NCBI RefSeq assembly: GCF_034651555.1
Contig: NZ_JAYEEQ010000001.1
Location: forward strand, 1 to 64,000
Source: Aurantibrevibacter litoralis
GTDB taxonomy: Bacteria > Bacteroidota > Bacteroidia > Flavobacteriales > Flavobacteriaceae
Reading direction: 5' to 3'
DNA length: 64,000 nt
This document shows positions 17,635-25,992 of the stretch, piece by piece (position 1 is the first letter of the stretch; each line of letters starts with the position of its first letter). The translations under genes were made by a program, and so were the position numbers. The notes under the pieces are model-generated. The model had not been told where the DNA came from and searched no databases. It saw nothing but the letters and a program-made list of their open reading frames with translations.

Positions 17635-18816
17635 TTAAGACAAATTAACCATAAACAAATTACTAGCAATTCCATCGGCCAAAAATTTTCCTTTTTTGGT
17701 TACCAAAAGGGTATCATCATCCAGAAAAAGTAAATTTTCCGCTATATATTTTTGTGCTTGTTTTAGGAGATATGTATGGTATGGCGCTCCAAATTCTTTT
17801 TCTATTCTGGTTACCGAAACGCCCCAAATTGTACGCAGACCCGTCATGACATACTCATTGTAGCGGTCTGTTTTGGATAGCACTTCTTCTTCTAATGATA
17901 GCGAACCGGCTTCAATAGCCTTGATGTATTTTGAATTATTGCTACTATTCCACCCCCTACGAATGCCATCATAGGAGTGTGCCGATGGCCCAATACCAAG
18001 GTATTTTTTCCCCTGCCAGTAGGCCGTATTGTTTTTAGAGAAATAATCCGGTTTTCCAAAATTAGAAATCTCATAATTGATGAAACCTTCGGCTTCCAGT
18101 TGTGCTACCAAAATAGCATAATGCGCTTGTGCTAAGGTATCATCCACCGGGTCAATAATTCCCTTTTCAATAAAACGGGCCAAAGCTGTTTTGGGCTCTA
18201 CGGTAAGGGCATAACTGGATATATGAGGGATGTGAAATGCTAGGGCTTTAGTTATATTTTCCTGCCACCGCTCATGCGTCATATTCGGAATTCCGTAAAT
18301 AAGATCTATGGAAATATTGTTAAAATACAGCTTTGCCTCATGAATACATTGCTCCGCTTCCACAGCATTATGCGCCCGATTCATCAGTTTTAAATCGGCC
18401 TCAAAAAAGGATTGCACGCCTATACTTAAACGGTTAATGGGCGTCGCAGCCAACTGCTTTAGTTTTTCTTTTGACAAATCGTCGGGATTGGCTTCTAAGG
18501 TAATTTCCGGCGTATCAGATATTCGGTAATGGTCATAAATGGTTTGAATAATTTGATAGATTTCCGAAACCTCCAAAACGGATGGTGTACCACCCCCAAA
18601 ATAAATCGTGTCCACGGTTATAGTCTTAAACTCCTCTTTGCGCAAAACAAGTTCTTTGCAAATAGCCGAGATCATAGCCTCTTTTTTTTTCAAAGAAGTA
18701 GAAAAATGAAAGTCGCAATAGTGGCATGCCTGCTTGCAGAAGGGGATGTGGATGTAGAGCCCCCCTCCCCCCAAAGGGGGAGTTTTAATTGGGTGTTGAA
18801 TTTGGACTCCCTTCAT
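17635..18816 (-). CDS. hemW: Radical SAM heme chaperone HemW
   Basis: The protein has 393 residues. The cluster-binding CxxxCxxC is at Cys27, Cys31 and Cys34 (PFCKQACHYCDFHFS), followed by YFGGGTPS and the HemW/HemN C-terminal domain with WQGKKYLGIGPSAHSY. HemW inserts heme into respiratory proteins; the extra Cys of true HemN needed for coproporphyrinogen oxidation is not obvious, so I prefer HemW. The first 19 residues (ending TPPLGGGG) are unusual and encoded by a G/C palindrome at 18760-18783. Homologues usually begin directly at YIHIPFC. Confidence 0.88.
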   Translation of the reverse strand: MKGVQIQHPIKTPPLGGGGLYIHIPFCKQACHYCDFHFSTSLKKKEAMISAICKELVLRKEEFKTITVDTIYFGGGTPSVLEVSEIYQIIQTIYDHYRISDTPEITLEANPDDLSKEKLKQLAATPINRLSIGVQSFFEADLKLMNRAHNAVEAEQCIHEAKLYFNNISIDLIYGIPNMTHERWQENITKALAFHIPHISSYALTVEPKTALARFIEKGIIDPVDDTLAQAHYAILVAQLEAEGFINYEISNFGKPDYFSKNNTAYWQGKKYLGIGPSAHSYDGIRRGWNSSNNSKYIKAIEAGSLSLEEEVLSKTDRYNEYVMTGLRTIWGVSVTRIEKEFGAPYHTYLLKQAQKYIAENLLFLDDDTLLVTKKGKFLADGIASNLFMVNLS

Positions 18817-18877
18817 TTAAATATTATTTCGTATTTCTCATATTTGGGTTGATGGAAATGAGTTTCCCCCTTGCGAG

Positions 18878-19483
18878 CTAGGGCGCTTTCTTTTTTCTTA
18901 AATCAATAACCTCCGTATTTTTAACTGCCCTTTTAGGAGCTAGAGCGATTTTACTTTTCACAAAAGCCTCCCAGCCGCTGTGTCCTTTGCCCAAATCGAT
19001 CTTTCCTTCATTGTAAAAATGGCAAACCGCTGCTGCGAGTCCGTCTGTACTATCTAGATTTGTAGGGAGTGTTTTTAGCCCCAACGTAGTTTGCAGCATT
19101 TTGGCTACCTGCTCTTTACTTGCATTCCCATTACCGGTAATTGCCATTTTTATTTTTTTTGGCAGGTATTCCGTAATAGGAATTTGTCGGGAAAGTCCGG
19201 CGGCCATTGCCACACCTTGTGCCCTACCTAGTTTAAGCATGGATTGCACATTTTTGCCATAAAAAGGGGCTTCTATGGCAATTTCATCGGGATGGTAGGT
19301 GTCTATAAGTTCTAGGGTTCGCTCAAAGATGAGTTTTAGCTTCATATACGGATCACTGTATTTGCTCAGTAATAATTCGTTCATCTGAAGGAATTGCATT
19401 TGTTTATGAACCACTTTAATAAGGCCAAATCCCATGATGGTTGTACCCGGATCGATACCTAATATAATTTTTTCGTTTGCCAA
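18878..19483 (-). CDS. ruvC: Holliday junction resolvase RuvC
   Basis: The 201-residue protein has the RNase H-like catalytic acids: Asp11 in LGIDPGTTIMGFG, Glu in IAIEAPFYGKN and the C-terminal Asp in NLDSTDGLAAAVCHF. It cuts Holliday junctions made by RuvAB. The tail is about 15-20 residues longer than in E. coli, as often in Bacteroidetes. It is transcribed with the lipoprotein gene upstream (8 bases apart). Confidence 0.93.
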   Translation of the reverse strand: MANEKIILGIDPGTTIMGFGLIKVVHKQMQFLQMNELLLSKYSDPYMKLKLIFERTLELIDTYHPDEIAIEAPFYGKNVQSMLKLGRAQGVAMAAGLSRQIPITEYLPKKIKMAITGNGNASKEQVAKMLQTTLGLKTLPTNLDSTDGLAAAVCHFYNEGKIDLGKGHSGWEAFVKSKIALAPKRAVKNTEVIDLRKKKAP

Positions 19484-19491
19484 AAGGGTAT

Positions 19492-19968
19492 TTAATTAGA
19501 ATTTAAAACTATGGGAATACGGAATTTTGCGCTTACCGGAATTCCTCTTTTTAGTGCCGGTGCCACTTTAGGCATGGTTTTGAGACTTTGTGTTACAATA
19601 GCTTCAAATTCCGGGATCTGATCTTCCACTAAGGGATTTTTTTCTATTTCCAATACGGAAATCATACCCTGCGGATCGGTTAAAAAATCAACAAAAATGG
19701 TGTCGTTTACATTTTCGTTCAATACAAACTCAAAATCTTGCAGAATCATCGAAAAATGGAGCAATACATTGGATTCAAAACATATTTTTTGATCTGCCTT
19801 AGAAGCAGTTTCATCACAATCTGCAAACAAAGGGTATTGGTCTACATCGTTCCAATCTATGCTCTTTAACTCTTCATCTACCAGTTTTTGTATTTTTTCT
19901 TCCTTAGAGGAGAACCAATCGCAGGAGCTAAAGAGACATAAAGCACATAAAACCAAAATGTTTCGCAT
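19492..19968 (-). CDS. Lipoprotein with TonB C-terminal-like domain
   Basis: The protein has 158 residues. The signal peptide MRNILVLCALCLFSSC ends in a lipobox Cys at residue 16. The C-terminal half, with FVDFLTDPQGMISVLEIEKNP and FRIPIVL, has the beta-alpha-beta pattern of TonB C-terminal domains (xVxFxVxxDGxVxxxxV). A similar domain ends the BlaR1-like protein further upstream. It is probably a periplasmic lipoprotein of unknown function. Confidence 0.7.
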   Translation of the reverse strand: MRNILVLCALCLFSSCDWFSSKEEKIQKLVDEELKSIDWNDVDQYPLFADCDETASKADQKICFESNVLLHFSMILQDFEFVLNENVNDTIFVDFLTDPQGMISVLEIEKNPLVEDQIPEFEAIVTQSLKTMPKVAPALKRGIPVSAKFRIPIVLNSN

Positions 19969-20012
19969 GAGTTATACTTTCTTGTGCGGAAATTACGATT
20001 TTTTGCACAAAA

Positions 20013-21152
20013 TTACTCCGAAACAAAATGTATTTCCTCCTTTAACTCCGAGATTCGTTTGTCCACAATTTGCGAAAAATAGGGTTTGTCGTTTCCAAAT
20101 TGGGCTATAAATTTCTCGTAGTAGGCCAATTTGAGTTTTGGATCTTTGAATAATTGGTCTGCCACGGTGCAAATCTGATAGTAATTTATATGGTTTTCCG
20201 TATCTTCCTCAAATGCCAATTTATAGTATTCTAGGGCTTTAGAAAGCTTATTTTCTTCTCTTGCCAAGCCGGCAAGTGCCGTATATTCTTTTGCTAAAAA
20301 AGGTTTCTTAGAGGCAATGGCTTTGTGGAAGTATATCGCTGCACTGTCTCGTTGGGTAGTACGCCAATAGACTTCACCCAAACCAAAGTAGGCTTTTGGT
20401 ATTGCATTTTCAAATTCGAGTAACCGAAGATAGGTATGTTTAGCCGCTTCAAATTCCCACAGTTTATAATAGCAGGTAGCTAGTTTTTCAAACAGAAAAT
20501 CTTTTTCTTCACCTAAGTCAATGAGCAATTCAAAAAGCGGTTTAGCCTCTTGGTATTGGTCGTTGTTATAGAATGTTAAGGCCTTTAGGTTGATCAGTGA
20601 TACATCTTGAGGATATTCGGTTAATCCTTTATTGATATACTGTTGTGCCAGATTATATTCACGTTCACCAAGATAATGTTTGCCTAACTGAAACAAACTC
20701 CTAAGATGCGTACTGTCTATGACTACGGCTTTTTTAAATGCCGCTATACTTTCCATATTTTTTCCCAAATCTTGCTGTACCATCCCTAAATAATAAAAAT
20801 ATTCGGGATTGGGCTGCCTTTGAGACAATTCGCTAAAAAGAGGGAGCGCTTTTTCCGAGTTTTTTACCTTTACATAGAGTTTGCCCAATTCAAACGCTGC
20901 TATTTGCAGTGCCGTATCTTTTAGAATTAGGGCTTCATATTGCGCTATAGCTTTATCAAAGTTTCCTATATGATGATAGGCTCTGGCAATTTGTAAATGG
21001 GATTGTTTTGTTCCTACTTTGGCATATTGGTTTATCGCAGTGGTATAATTCCCTGTGGCGTACAAACTATCGGCAATGGCCAAAGCCGAAGTCTGGGCTT
21101 CGGCTTTACTAAAGATGATTATGAAGATAAAAAGGGTTACTTTTTTCAACAT
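20013..21152 (-). CDS. Tetratricopeptide repeat protein, exported
   Basis: I start at MLKKVTLFIFIIIFSKAEAQ (ATG at 21152), which gives a clean signal peptide cleaved after AEA; the open frame 23 codons further adds an implausible tail overlapping the blaR1 gene. The 379 residues consist of about ten TPR units (e.g. GNYTTAINQYAKVG, FDKAIAQYEALI, YNLAQQYINKGL, LSKALEYYKLAFEED). It likely acts as a periplasmic scaffold. It follows the BlaR1-like gene closely and probably belongs to the BlaI-controlled operon. Confidence 0.82.
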   Translation of the reverse strand: MLKKVTLFIFIIIFSKAEAQTSALAIADSLYATGNYTTAINQYAKVGTKQSHLQIARAYHHIGNFDKAIAQYEALILKDTALQIAAFELGKLYVKVKNSEKALPLFSELSQRQPNPEYFYYLGMVQQDLGKNMESIAAFKKAVVIDSTHLRSLFQLGKHYLGEREYNLAQQYINKGLTEYPQDVSLINLKALTFYNNDQYQEAKPLFELLIDLGEEKDFLFEKLATCYYKLWEFEAAKHTYLRLLEFENAIPKAYFGLGEVYWRTTQRDSAAIYFHKAIASKKPFLAKEYTALAGLAREENKLSKALEYYKLAFEEDTENHINYYQICTVADQLFKDPKLKLAYYEKFIAQFGNDKPYFSQIVDKRISELKEEIHFVSE

Positions 21153-21165
21153 AGATAAAATAATG

Positions 21166-22653
21166 TTACTGTAGCTTAAAAGTAACCGGAATAGAATAGG
21201 GTACCCCCACTTTCTGTCCATTAGATTCGCCCGGTTTCATTTTTGGTAGTCGCAATATAATGCGTTCCACTTCGTCTTCAAGCATTTTGTCTACCCCTCT
21301 TACTTTAATATCCTGTATGCTGCCGTCTGTAGCAATTAAAAATAAGGCATTTACACGTCCTTGAATGCCTTTTTCTTGAGCATCTGGAGGGTAATTAAAG
21401 TTTTTGCTGATGTGAAGTTGCATTTTTTCATTAAAACAGGCACGCTTATCCTCCGCATCTTCGCAGCCGGGAAAAATAGGTACCTGTTCAACAATGGAAA
21501 ATGGAGTGGTATTTTCCATCTTAAAGTTGACCCTGTCCCCGATATTCTTCTCCACTTTCATGCTAACTATTGTACCTTCTTCTACCTGGATTAAAATGGA
21601 TCGTTCTTCTTTATCCACCATCTTAATGAGTGCGGTTTCCTTGGCTATTGAAAGTTTGTTCAAAAGGTCATTTTGACTTTTCGTTTCCTCTTCCGTTACA
21701 AAGTCCAAATCATTGATGTCCAATGTGAAGATTTTAGTACCGTCTTCATATATTATTTTAACCTGTTCATTCAACGGTATTACTGTATTACCTTCTTTAT
21801 CTGCAATGCAAGAACTATAGACTAACATTCCTAATAGCATTGGGATTAATACTAAATACTTCAACTGCGATACTTTTTTTGATTTTGTTTTTTGTAACAT
21901 GACGATTCGTTTTTTGATTAATGATGTTTTAAAAAATGGATTGATGAATGAAATATGTTGCGTTTGGAACACCTGTGATAATAACAGCTGATACTGCTCT
22001 TTTTTATTGGTTTTAGCCACTTGGGCATCGGCGATATACTCATGCAACTCGGATGTTCTGTTTTGATAGAGGTACACCAGCGGATTAAACCACGCTATAA
22101 TGCGCATAAGTTCAAAAAATAGTAAGTCCCACGTATGCCCCTGTTTTATATGCACCAACTCGTGCTGAATAATGTTTTCGTAGTCTTTTTTGGCCACCCG
22201 ATCTCCCAAAAAAATGGATTTAAAAAAGGAAAAAGCTATAGTACTGTTTTCTACAATAACTCGTGTATATTCAGAGAAACGATGGACGCTTCCATTGCGT
22301 TTTAATGTTATAATTTGATAGATTTTTAAACTAAACAAGAGTAGTGAAATTACGATTCCCAAAAGAAATACGCCCTCTTGCCAAGAGACACTGCTAAAGG
22401 TGTTTTTTGATGCATCTGTAGTCAAGATCACTTCATCTAGCGACAACAAAAACCTAGGATTCAAAGCATATTGGTTTGGCAAAGTGGTGCGCAATGCTTC
22501 AATCTTCATCCATGGCAAAAGCAAGGACACACTATAAGTTCCCATGAGGTAAACTCTATTCCATTGAAAAAAAGTCTCTTGTTTTAAAAACAGGTCATAC
22601 ACCAGCAGAAAAACCAACTGAAATGCAACACATTCTAAAATGTACGGTATCAT
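21166..22653 (-). CDS. BlaR1/MecR1-like M56 metallopeptidase with TonB C-terminal domain
   Basis: The protein has 495 residues. Four membrane segments (for example VFLLVYDLFLKQ, GVFLLGIVISLLLFSLKIY and a fourth near LVLIPMLLGMLVYSS) frame a cytoplasmic zinc peptidase with HELVHIKQGHTWD near residue 165. The periplasmic C-terminus carries a TonB-like domain (IQGRVNALFLIATDGSIQDIKV, MKPGESNGQKVGVPYSIPVTF) instead of the penicillin-binding sensor of BlaR1. This is the common Bacteroidetes M56 arrangement. It would cleave or inactivate BlaI on an unknown signal. Start and stop overlap with the repressor gene by four bases. Confidence 0.87.
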   Translation of the reverse strand: MIPYILECVAFQLVFLLVYDLFLKQETFFQWNRVYLMGTYSVSLLLPWMKIEALRTTLPNQYALNPRFLLSLDEVILTTDASKNTFSSVSWQEGVFLLGIVISLLLFSLKIYQIITLKRNGSVHRFSEYTRVIVENSTIAFSFFKSIFLGDRVAKKDYENIIQHELVHIKQGHTWDLLFFELMRIIAWFNPLVYLYQNRTSELHEYIADAQVAKTNKKEQYQLLLSQVFQTQHISFINPFFKTSLIKKRIVMLQKTKSKKVSQLKYLVLIPMLLGMLVYSSCIADKEGNTVIPLNEQVKIIYEDGTKIFTLDINDLDFVTEEETKSQNDLLNKLSIAKETALIKMVDKEERSILIQVEEGTIVSMKVEKNIGDRVNFKMENTTPFSIVEQVPIFPGCEDAEDKRACFNEKMQLHISKNFNYPPDAQEKGIQGRVNALFLIATDGSIQDIKVRGVDKMLEDEVERIILRLPKMKPGESNGQKVGVPYSIPVTFKLQ

Positions 22654-23012
22654 TTTTCGTCCTTTTTAATTTCTTTTAATATGGATTCTAATTCGGACAG
22701 GCTCATATCATTTTTTTTCATAAAAAAAGAAACCATACTCTTGTAAGAGCCCTGAAAATACCCATCCACCAATTTATGAAGGCTTTGATGGCTGTAGTCC
22801 GATTTTTTTACTAACGGATAATACACGTGCCCTTTCCCTTCTTTTTGATGGGCTACAAAACCTTTGCTTTCCAATATTCTAACAATGGTCGATACCGTGT
22901 TGTACGCGGGTTTGGGTTCCGGAAGTTCTTCAATTATAGCGGCTACATTGCACCTTTGTAACTCCCACAATAGGTGCATTACCTCTTCTTCTGCCTTGGT
23001 TAATTGTTTCAT
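22650..23012 (-). CDS. BlaI/MecI/CopY family repressor
   Basis: The 120-residue protein starts KQLTKAEEEVMHLLWELQ and contains the winged-helix segment KPAYNTVSTIVRILESKGFVAHQKEGKGHVYYPL, diagnostic of BlaI-type repressors (PF03965). The C-terminal helix supports dimerisation and carries the cleavage region in relatives. The adjoining palindromic boxes ACTAnnnnnnTAGT (23016-23082) are very likely its operator, making the operon autoregulated. It is translationally coupled to the M56 sensor by an ATGA overlap. Confidence 0.92.
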   Translation of the reverse strand: MKQLTKAEEEVMHLLWELQRCNVAAIIEELPEPKPAYNTVSTIVRILESKGFVAHQKEGKGHVYYPLVKKSDYSHQSLHKLVDGYFQGSYKSMVSFFMKKNDMSLSELESILKEIKKDEK

Positions 23013-23015
23013 TCA

Positions 23016-23082
23016 ACTATGTTTTTAGTTTAACGCTTATGCAAATATAACTAAAAAATTAGTTTAAACTAATTTTTTAGTT
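23016..23082. promoter_or_regulatory. BlaI-type operator with three ACTA-N6-TAGT boxes and promoter
   Basis: The stretch 23049-23082 is a perfect 34-base palindrome holding two 14-base boxes, ACTAAAAAATTAGT and ACTAATTTTTTAGT, three bases apart. A third box ACTATGTTTTTAGT lies at 23016-23029, next to the repressor start codon. On the minus strand TATATTTG (23042-23049) gives a -7 box, so the palindrome covers the -33/spacer region. A bound BlaI dimer would block transcription. Confidence 0.75.
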
Positions 23083-23218
23083 GATAATTTTAACTCAAAA
23101 GAAATTGTGCGTCCTTTTTCCACTTTTAGAGGTGAAGCGGGGCGAAGTATGTCTTTTTTTCAGTCTGATAAAATGTAACAAATCTGCAGTATCTTCGTCA
23201 AATTCAAAAGCAGTTTAC

Positions 23219-23734
23219 ATGGATTTAGCACTCCTTCTTTTAGGTTTTATTTTTATCATTGTCGGTATTTTGGGCAGCTTTCTACCGGTACTTCCCGGAC
23301 CACCCTTAAGTTGGATCGGACTTTTGCTATTGTATCTTACCCGTACAATTCCGCTAGACTGGTGGATATTGGGAACGACCTTGCTTGTAGCGCTATTGGT
23401 GCTGCTGCTCGATTATGTTATACCGGCTATGGGCGCTAAAAAGTTTGGTGGCAGCAAAGCCGGAATGCTAGGCACAACGATTGGGCTGATTGTCGCCTTG
23501 GTTTTTCCGATATTCGGTTTTTTCGGTATTATCATTTGGCCATTTATTGGGGCATTGCTGGGTGAGCTTTTAAATAAAGCCGACAAAAAAACCGCCTTTA
23601 AAGCAGCCTTTGGTTCCTTTATAGGGTTTCTTACCGGGACCTTTCTAAAATTTATGGTAGCCGTGATTTACCTGGGCATATTTGTGTATAAGGCGTGGGA
23701 ATACCGAGCGAGCTTACTTCCCTTTTTGGAGTGA
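23219..23734 (+). CDS. DUF456 membrane protein
   Basis: I start at the ATG at 23219, where MDLALLLLGFIFIIVGILGSFLPVLPGPPLSWIG begins; the open frame from 23081 runs through the operator region. The 171 residues are nearly all hydrophobic with about five membrane segments and the family block LPVLPGPPLSWIGLL followed by DYVIPAMGAKKFGGSKAG. The function of DUF456 is unknown. It is divergent from the blaI operon, with the palindrome lying 137 bases upstream; whether BlaI controls it is open. Confidence 0.85.
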   Translation: MDLALLLLGFIFIIVGILGSFLPVLPGPPLSWIGLLLLYLTRTIPLDWWILGTTLLVALLVLLLDYVIPAMGAKKFGGSKAGMLGTTIGLIVALVFPIFGFFGIIIWPFIGALLGELLNKADKKTAFKAAFGSFIGFLTGTFLKFMVAVIYLGIFVYKAWEYRASLLPFLE

Positions 23735-24043
23735 TAAACGGATAAATATGAATATTTAAACCTGTGTAGCGGGCTGTCTAGTGGCAAAGCGCAATTAATA
23801 ATCCGGGTATGCCTTATCGTTGCGACCTGGTTTTAATCAATCTGGAAGGATATCTGTTTTTAGATCCGAAGAGAAAATTGGGTTTAGTCAAGAGGATTAA
23901 AAAACAAATCGATAAATTTGGGGAAGGCTACATAATGAAGATCTTGGATTTGCAAATACTTGATTTTAAATATATTGTAAATAGTTAGTCAGAACACGAA
24001 AAAATCCAAACTCACGGAAAATAACCGTACAATTACTTGTTTA
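23735..24043. other. Island boundary with a possible small ORF
   Basis: A 59-codon frame at 23809-23988 reads MPYRCDLVLINLEGYLFLD and continues with a Lys-rich helix and ILDLQILDFKYIVNS. It looks protein-like but has no recognised family and may be a remnant. Bases 23819-23842 (GTTGCGACCTGGTTTTAA) match a segment found in both attC-like units downstream. Confidence 0.3.
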
Positions 24044-24067
24044 GTACGTATTTTAAGCGTACATTTG
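24044..24067 (+). promoter_or_regulatory. Promoter with operator dyad of the DUF1778/GNAT module
   Basis: The dyad GTACG-N9-CGTAC (24044-24062) overlaps TACATTTG (24060-24067), a good -7 box placed 21 bases before the antitoxin start. The arrangement fits autoregulation by the ribbon-helix-helix antitoxin. Confidence 0.55.
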
Positions 24068-24087
24068 ATTCCTACAAACTTATAATT

Positions 24088-24375
24088 ATGGCAACGAAAG
24101 AAATAAAACAGAACAAAGCGAGATTTGACACTCGACTATCAAAAGAACAAAAAGTATTTTTTGAAAGAGCTGCACGAGTTGGTGGATACAGAAGTTTAAC
24201 GGATTTTGTCGTTTTAACAGTACAAGAAAAAGCTAAAGAAATCATTTCAGAAAAAGAGCGGATTATTGCGTCAGAAAGAGATAGCGAAATATTCTTTGAT
24301 GCAATCACTAATTCATCGAAAGCGAATAAGAATCTTATCAATGCTGCCAATGAATACAAAGCTCTTTTGGATTAA
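24088..24375 (+). CDS. DUF1778 (TacA-like) type II antitoxin
   Basis: I start at the ATG at 24088 (MATKEIKQNKARF); the upstream extension overlaps the promoter. The 95 residues begin with a ribbon-helix-helix, ARFDTRLSKEQKVFFERAARVGGYRSLTDFVVLTVQ, followed by a C-terminal neutralising tail. This is the DUF1778 antitoxin that blocks GNAT toxins. Its TAA stop overlaps the ATG of the toxin gene by one base. Confidence 0.92.
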   Translation: MATKEIKQNKARFDTRLSKEQKVFFERAARVGGYRSLTDFVVLTVQEKAKEIISEKERIIASERDSEIFFDAITNSSKANKNLINAANEYKALLD

Positions 24376-24878
24376 TGAACGAACTGACCGAAAACCTAAA
24401 TTCAACCCATAGAAAAAAGGAATTCTCGTGCGGAAAAGATATGCTCGATGATTATTTGCATAAACAAGCAAACCAAGACATCAAAAGAAAATTATCCGCT
24501 TGTTTCGTTCTGAACGACAAGGAAACCGATTTATTAAAAGGTTATTACACTTTAGCCAATAATAGTATATCTCAAGAACTGATACCAAACGAATTTCAAA
24601 AGAAACTACCGAATTCATATAAATCAATTCCCACTACTCTTCTCGGACGTTTGGCAATAGATAATCGATTTCAAAAACAAGGAATCGGAAAATTATTACT
24701 AGTAGATGCTTTAAAAAGGAGTTATGAAATTTCAAAAAGTATTGGTTCGTTTGCTGTCGTAGTTGACCCAATCGATGAAGATGCTGAAAGATTTTATGAT
24801 AAATATGGATTTATTAAATTGCCAGATAGCGGAAAAATGTTTCTACCAATGAACACAATAAAAGGACTATTCGAGTGA
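24375..24878 (+). CDS. GNAT-type toxin (TacT-like tRNA acetyltransferase)
   Basis: The 167 residues include LDDYLHKQANQDIKRKLSACFV, TLLGRLAIDNRFQKQGIGKLLL (acetyl-CoA loop Q-x-x-G-I-G) and the C-terminal FYDKYGFIKLPDSGKMFLPM. These features match GNAT toxins such as TacT, which acetylate the amino acid on charged tRNAs and stop translation. It forms a coupled pair with the DUF1778 antitoxin. An attC-like palindrome begins 11 bases after its stop, so the pair looks like one mobile cassette. Confidence 0.92.
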   Translation: MNELTENLNSTHRKKEFSCGKDMLDDYLHKQANQDIKRKLSACFVLNDKETDLLKGYYTLANNSISQELIPNEFQKKLPNSYKSIPTTLLGRLAIDNRFQKQGIGKLLLVDALKRSYEISKSIGSFAVVVDPIDEDAERFYDKYGFIKLPDSGKMFLPMNTIKGLFE

Positions 24879-24888
24879 AAGTACTGTG

Positions 24889-25200
24889 GATAACAACTAA
24901 GCGTTCGTGCTGCTTGCAAAGCAAAGCATGAACGCGGTGTTGACTAAACGTTGGGGCGGTAATTTTTATTATGGGGGAAAGCGTTTGATCTAGTTGTTGG
25001 TCAAAAGCACTTTCTGAGTGGTTTCAAGTAGCTTTTTCGGTCAGCAAAACAGCGTTTGGTTGGTTGCGACCTAGTTTTAACCATCTATTTTTTATTTTTC
25101 ATCTTTCTTCCTGTTTTTTGGGCAGTTTTCGTCCATTACGGCTGAGCGTTAATTTTTTTTAGTCTGTGCTTTTCGGTGATGGTTTGTTGGTTTAATAGGT
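24889..25200 (+). repeat. attC-like palindrome plus flank, unit A
   Basis: The hairpin arms are GCGTTCGTGCT (24901-24911) and AGCATGAACGC (24925-24935), with an inner GCTTGCAAAGC stem; the unit then runs TGTTGACTAAACGTTGGGGC. The left edge ATAACAA and right edge AACGTTGGGG resemble the outer simple sites of integron attC sites (RYYYAAC, GTTRRRY), though the last base of the latter differs. About 240 bases from here match unit B at 26291, including GTTGCGACC...GTTTTAA and TGAGCGTTAATTTTTTTT blocks. It directly follows a toxin gene. Confidence 0.6.
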
Positions 25201-25692
25201 TTTGCCAGTATTAATAATCCAAGACCTGTTCTTTGTCAAGTTCGCTCGGACAGCAACCAAAATGCAGTGCCATTTGCGATAAACAGTGGCTGTAATTAAC
25301 CACCGTACTCTCACTTTTTCCCGCCAGTTCATACTGTCGGCGAAGTTTTTGAACCGATTCCCCAAAAGAGCGATAAATAGGAAACCCCGACCCAAAGGTC
25401 CGGGAATCTTTAGATTGAAAGATTAAACCCTAAAGATGGTACTTTTTTTGAGTTTGGAAAGGCTACCACTTTGGGGTTTAGTTCAACAAAATCTATAAAC
25501 AATACAGGCTTTAGGGCTTAATCGCAGGGTTTGCGTATAGTTATGATGACCGCAAAATCTTTGGGATTTTGCTTTGTCGAAAAAAAAGAAAACCAAAACC
25601 AAAAGATTTTGCTAGGTGCGTGGGGGAAAGTAAACGCCAGTTTGCTCCCGTACTGTTCATAGCTAAACCGTAGTGTGCAATTTGAGAAAAAT
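25201..25692. other. Intergenic between the two toxin-antitoxin modules
   Basis: An inverted copy of the left end of repeat family I (GAAACCCCGACCC...CGGGAATCTTTAGATT) lies at about 25370-25420. Further on there are inverted CCCTAAAG and CTTTGGGG motifs. No convincing gene is present. Confidence 0.5.
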
Positions 25693-25723
25693 TTTGCGTT
25701 TATACCAATTTTTGGTATATTTG
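25693..25723 (+). promoter_or_regulatory. Promoter and operator of the ParD/RelE module
   Basis: TTTG (25693-25696), 19 bases, TATATTTG (25716-25723) is a textbook Bacteroidetes promoter. The palindrome ATACCAA-TTT-TTGGTAT (25702-25718) fills the spacer, as expected for autorepression by the antitoxin. Confidence 0.75.
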
Positions 25724-25740
25724 ATAAAATTAGTAATATA

Positions 25741-25992
25741 ATGAACAAAAACACATCAATATCACTCGGAAATTATTTTGACCAATTCGTTCAAAGCCGA
25801 ATAAGCGAAGGAAGGTTCAAAAATGTAAGCGAAGTTATTCGTGCAGGATTGAGACTTTTAGAAGAGGAAGAAAGTAAAGTGATTGCATTGAAAAAAGCAA
25901 TTCAAGAAGGAATTGACAGCGGAATAGCTCACGACTTTGACCCAAAAAAACATCTTGAATCTTTAAAAGCGCGAAAGCACTCGAATGGCTGA
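25741..25992 (+). CDS. ParD-like type II antitoxin
   Basis: I start at the ATG at 25741 (MNKNTSISLGNYFDQFV), because an open frame from 25675 would run through the promoter. The 83 residues are a ribbon-helix-helix (SISLGNYFDQFVQSRISEGRFKNVSEVIRAGLRLLEEEE) followed by KKAIQEGIDSGIAHDFDPKKHL, the ParD/CC2985-type pattern. It neutralises the ParE/RelE toxin that follows and represses its own promoter. It overlaps the toxin gene by 8 bases. Confidence 0.94.
   Translation: MNKNTSISLGNYFDQFVQSRISEGRFKNVSEVIRAGLRLLEEEESKVIALKKAIQEGIDSGIAHDFDPKKHLESLKARKHSNG

Noticed and set aside
25518..25754. 78-codon minus-strand frame before the ParD gene
   Set aside because: It crosses the toxin-antitoxin promoter and has no family features.
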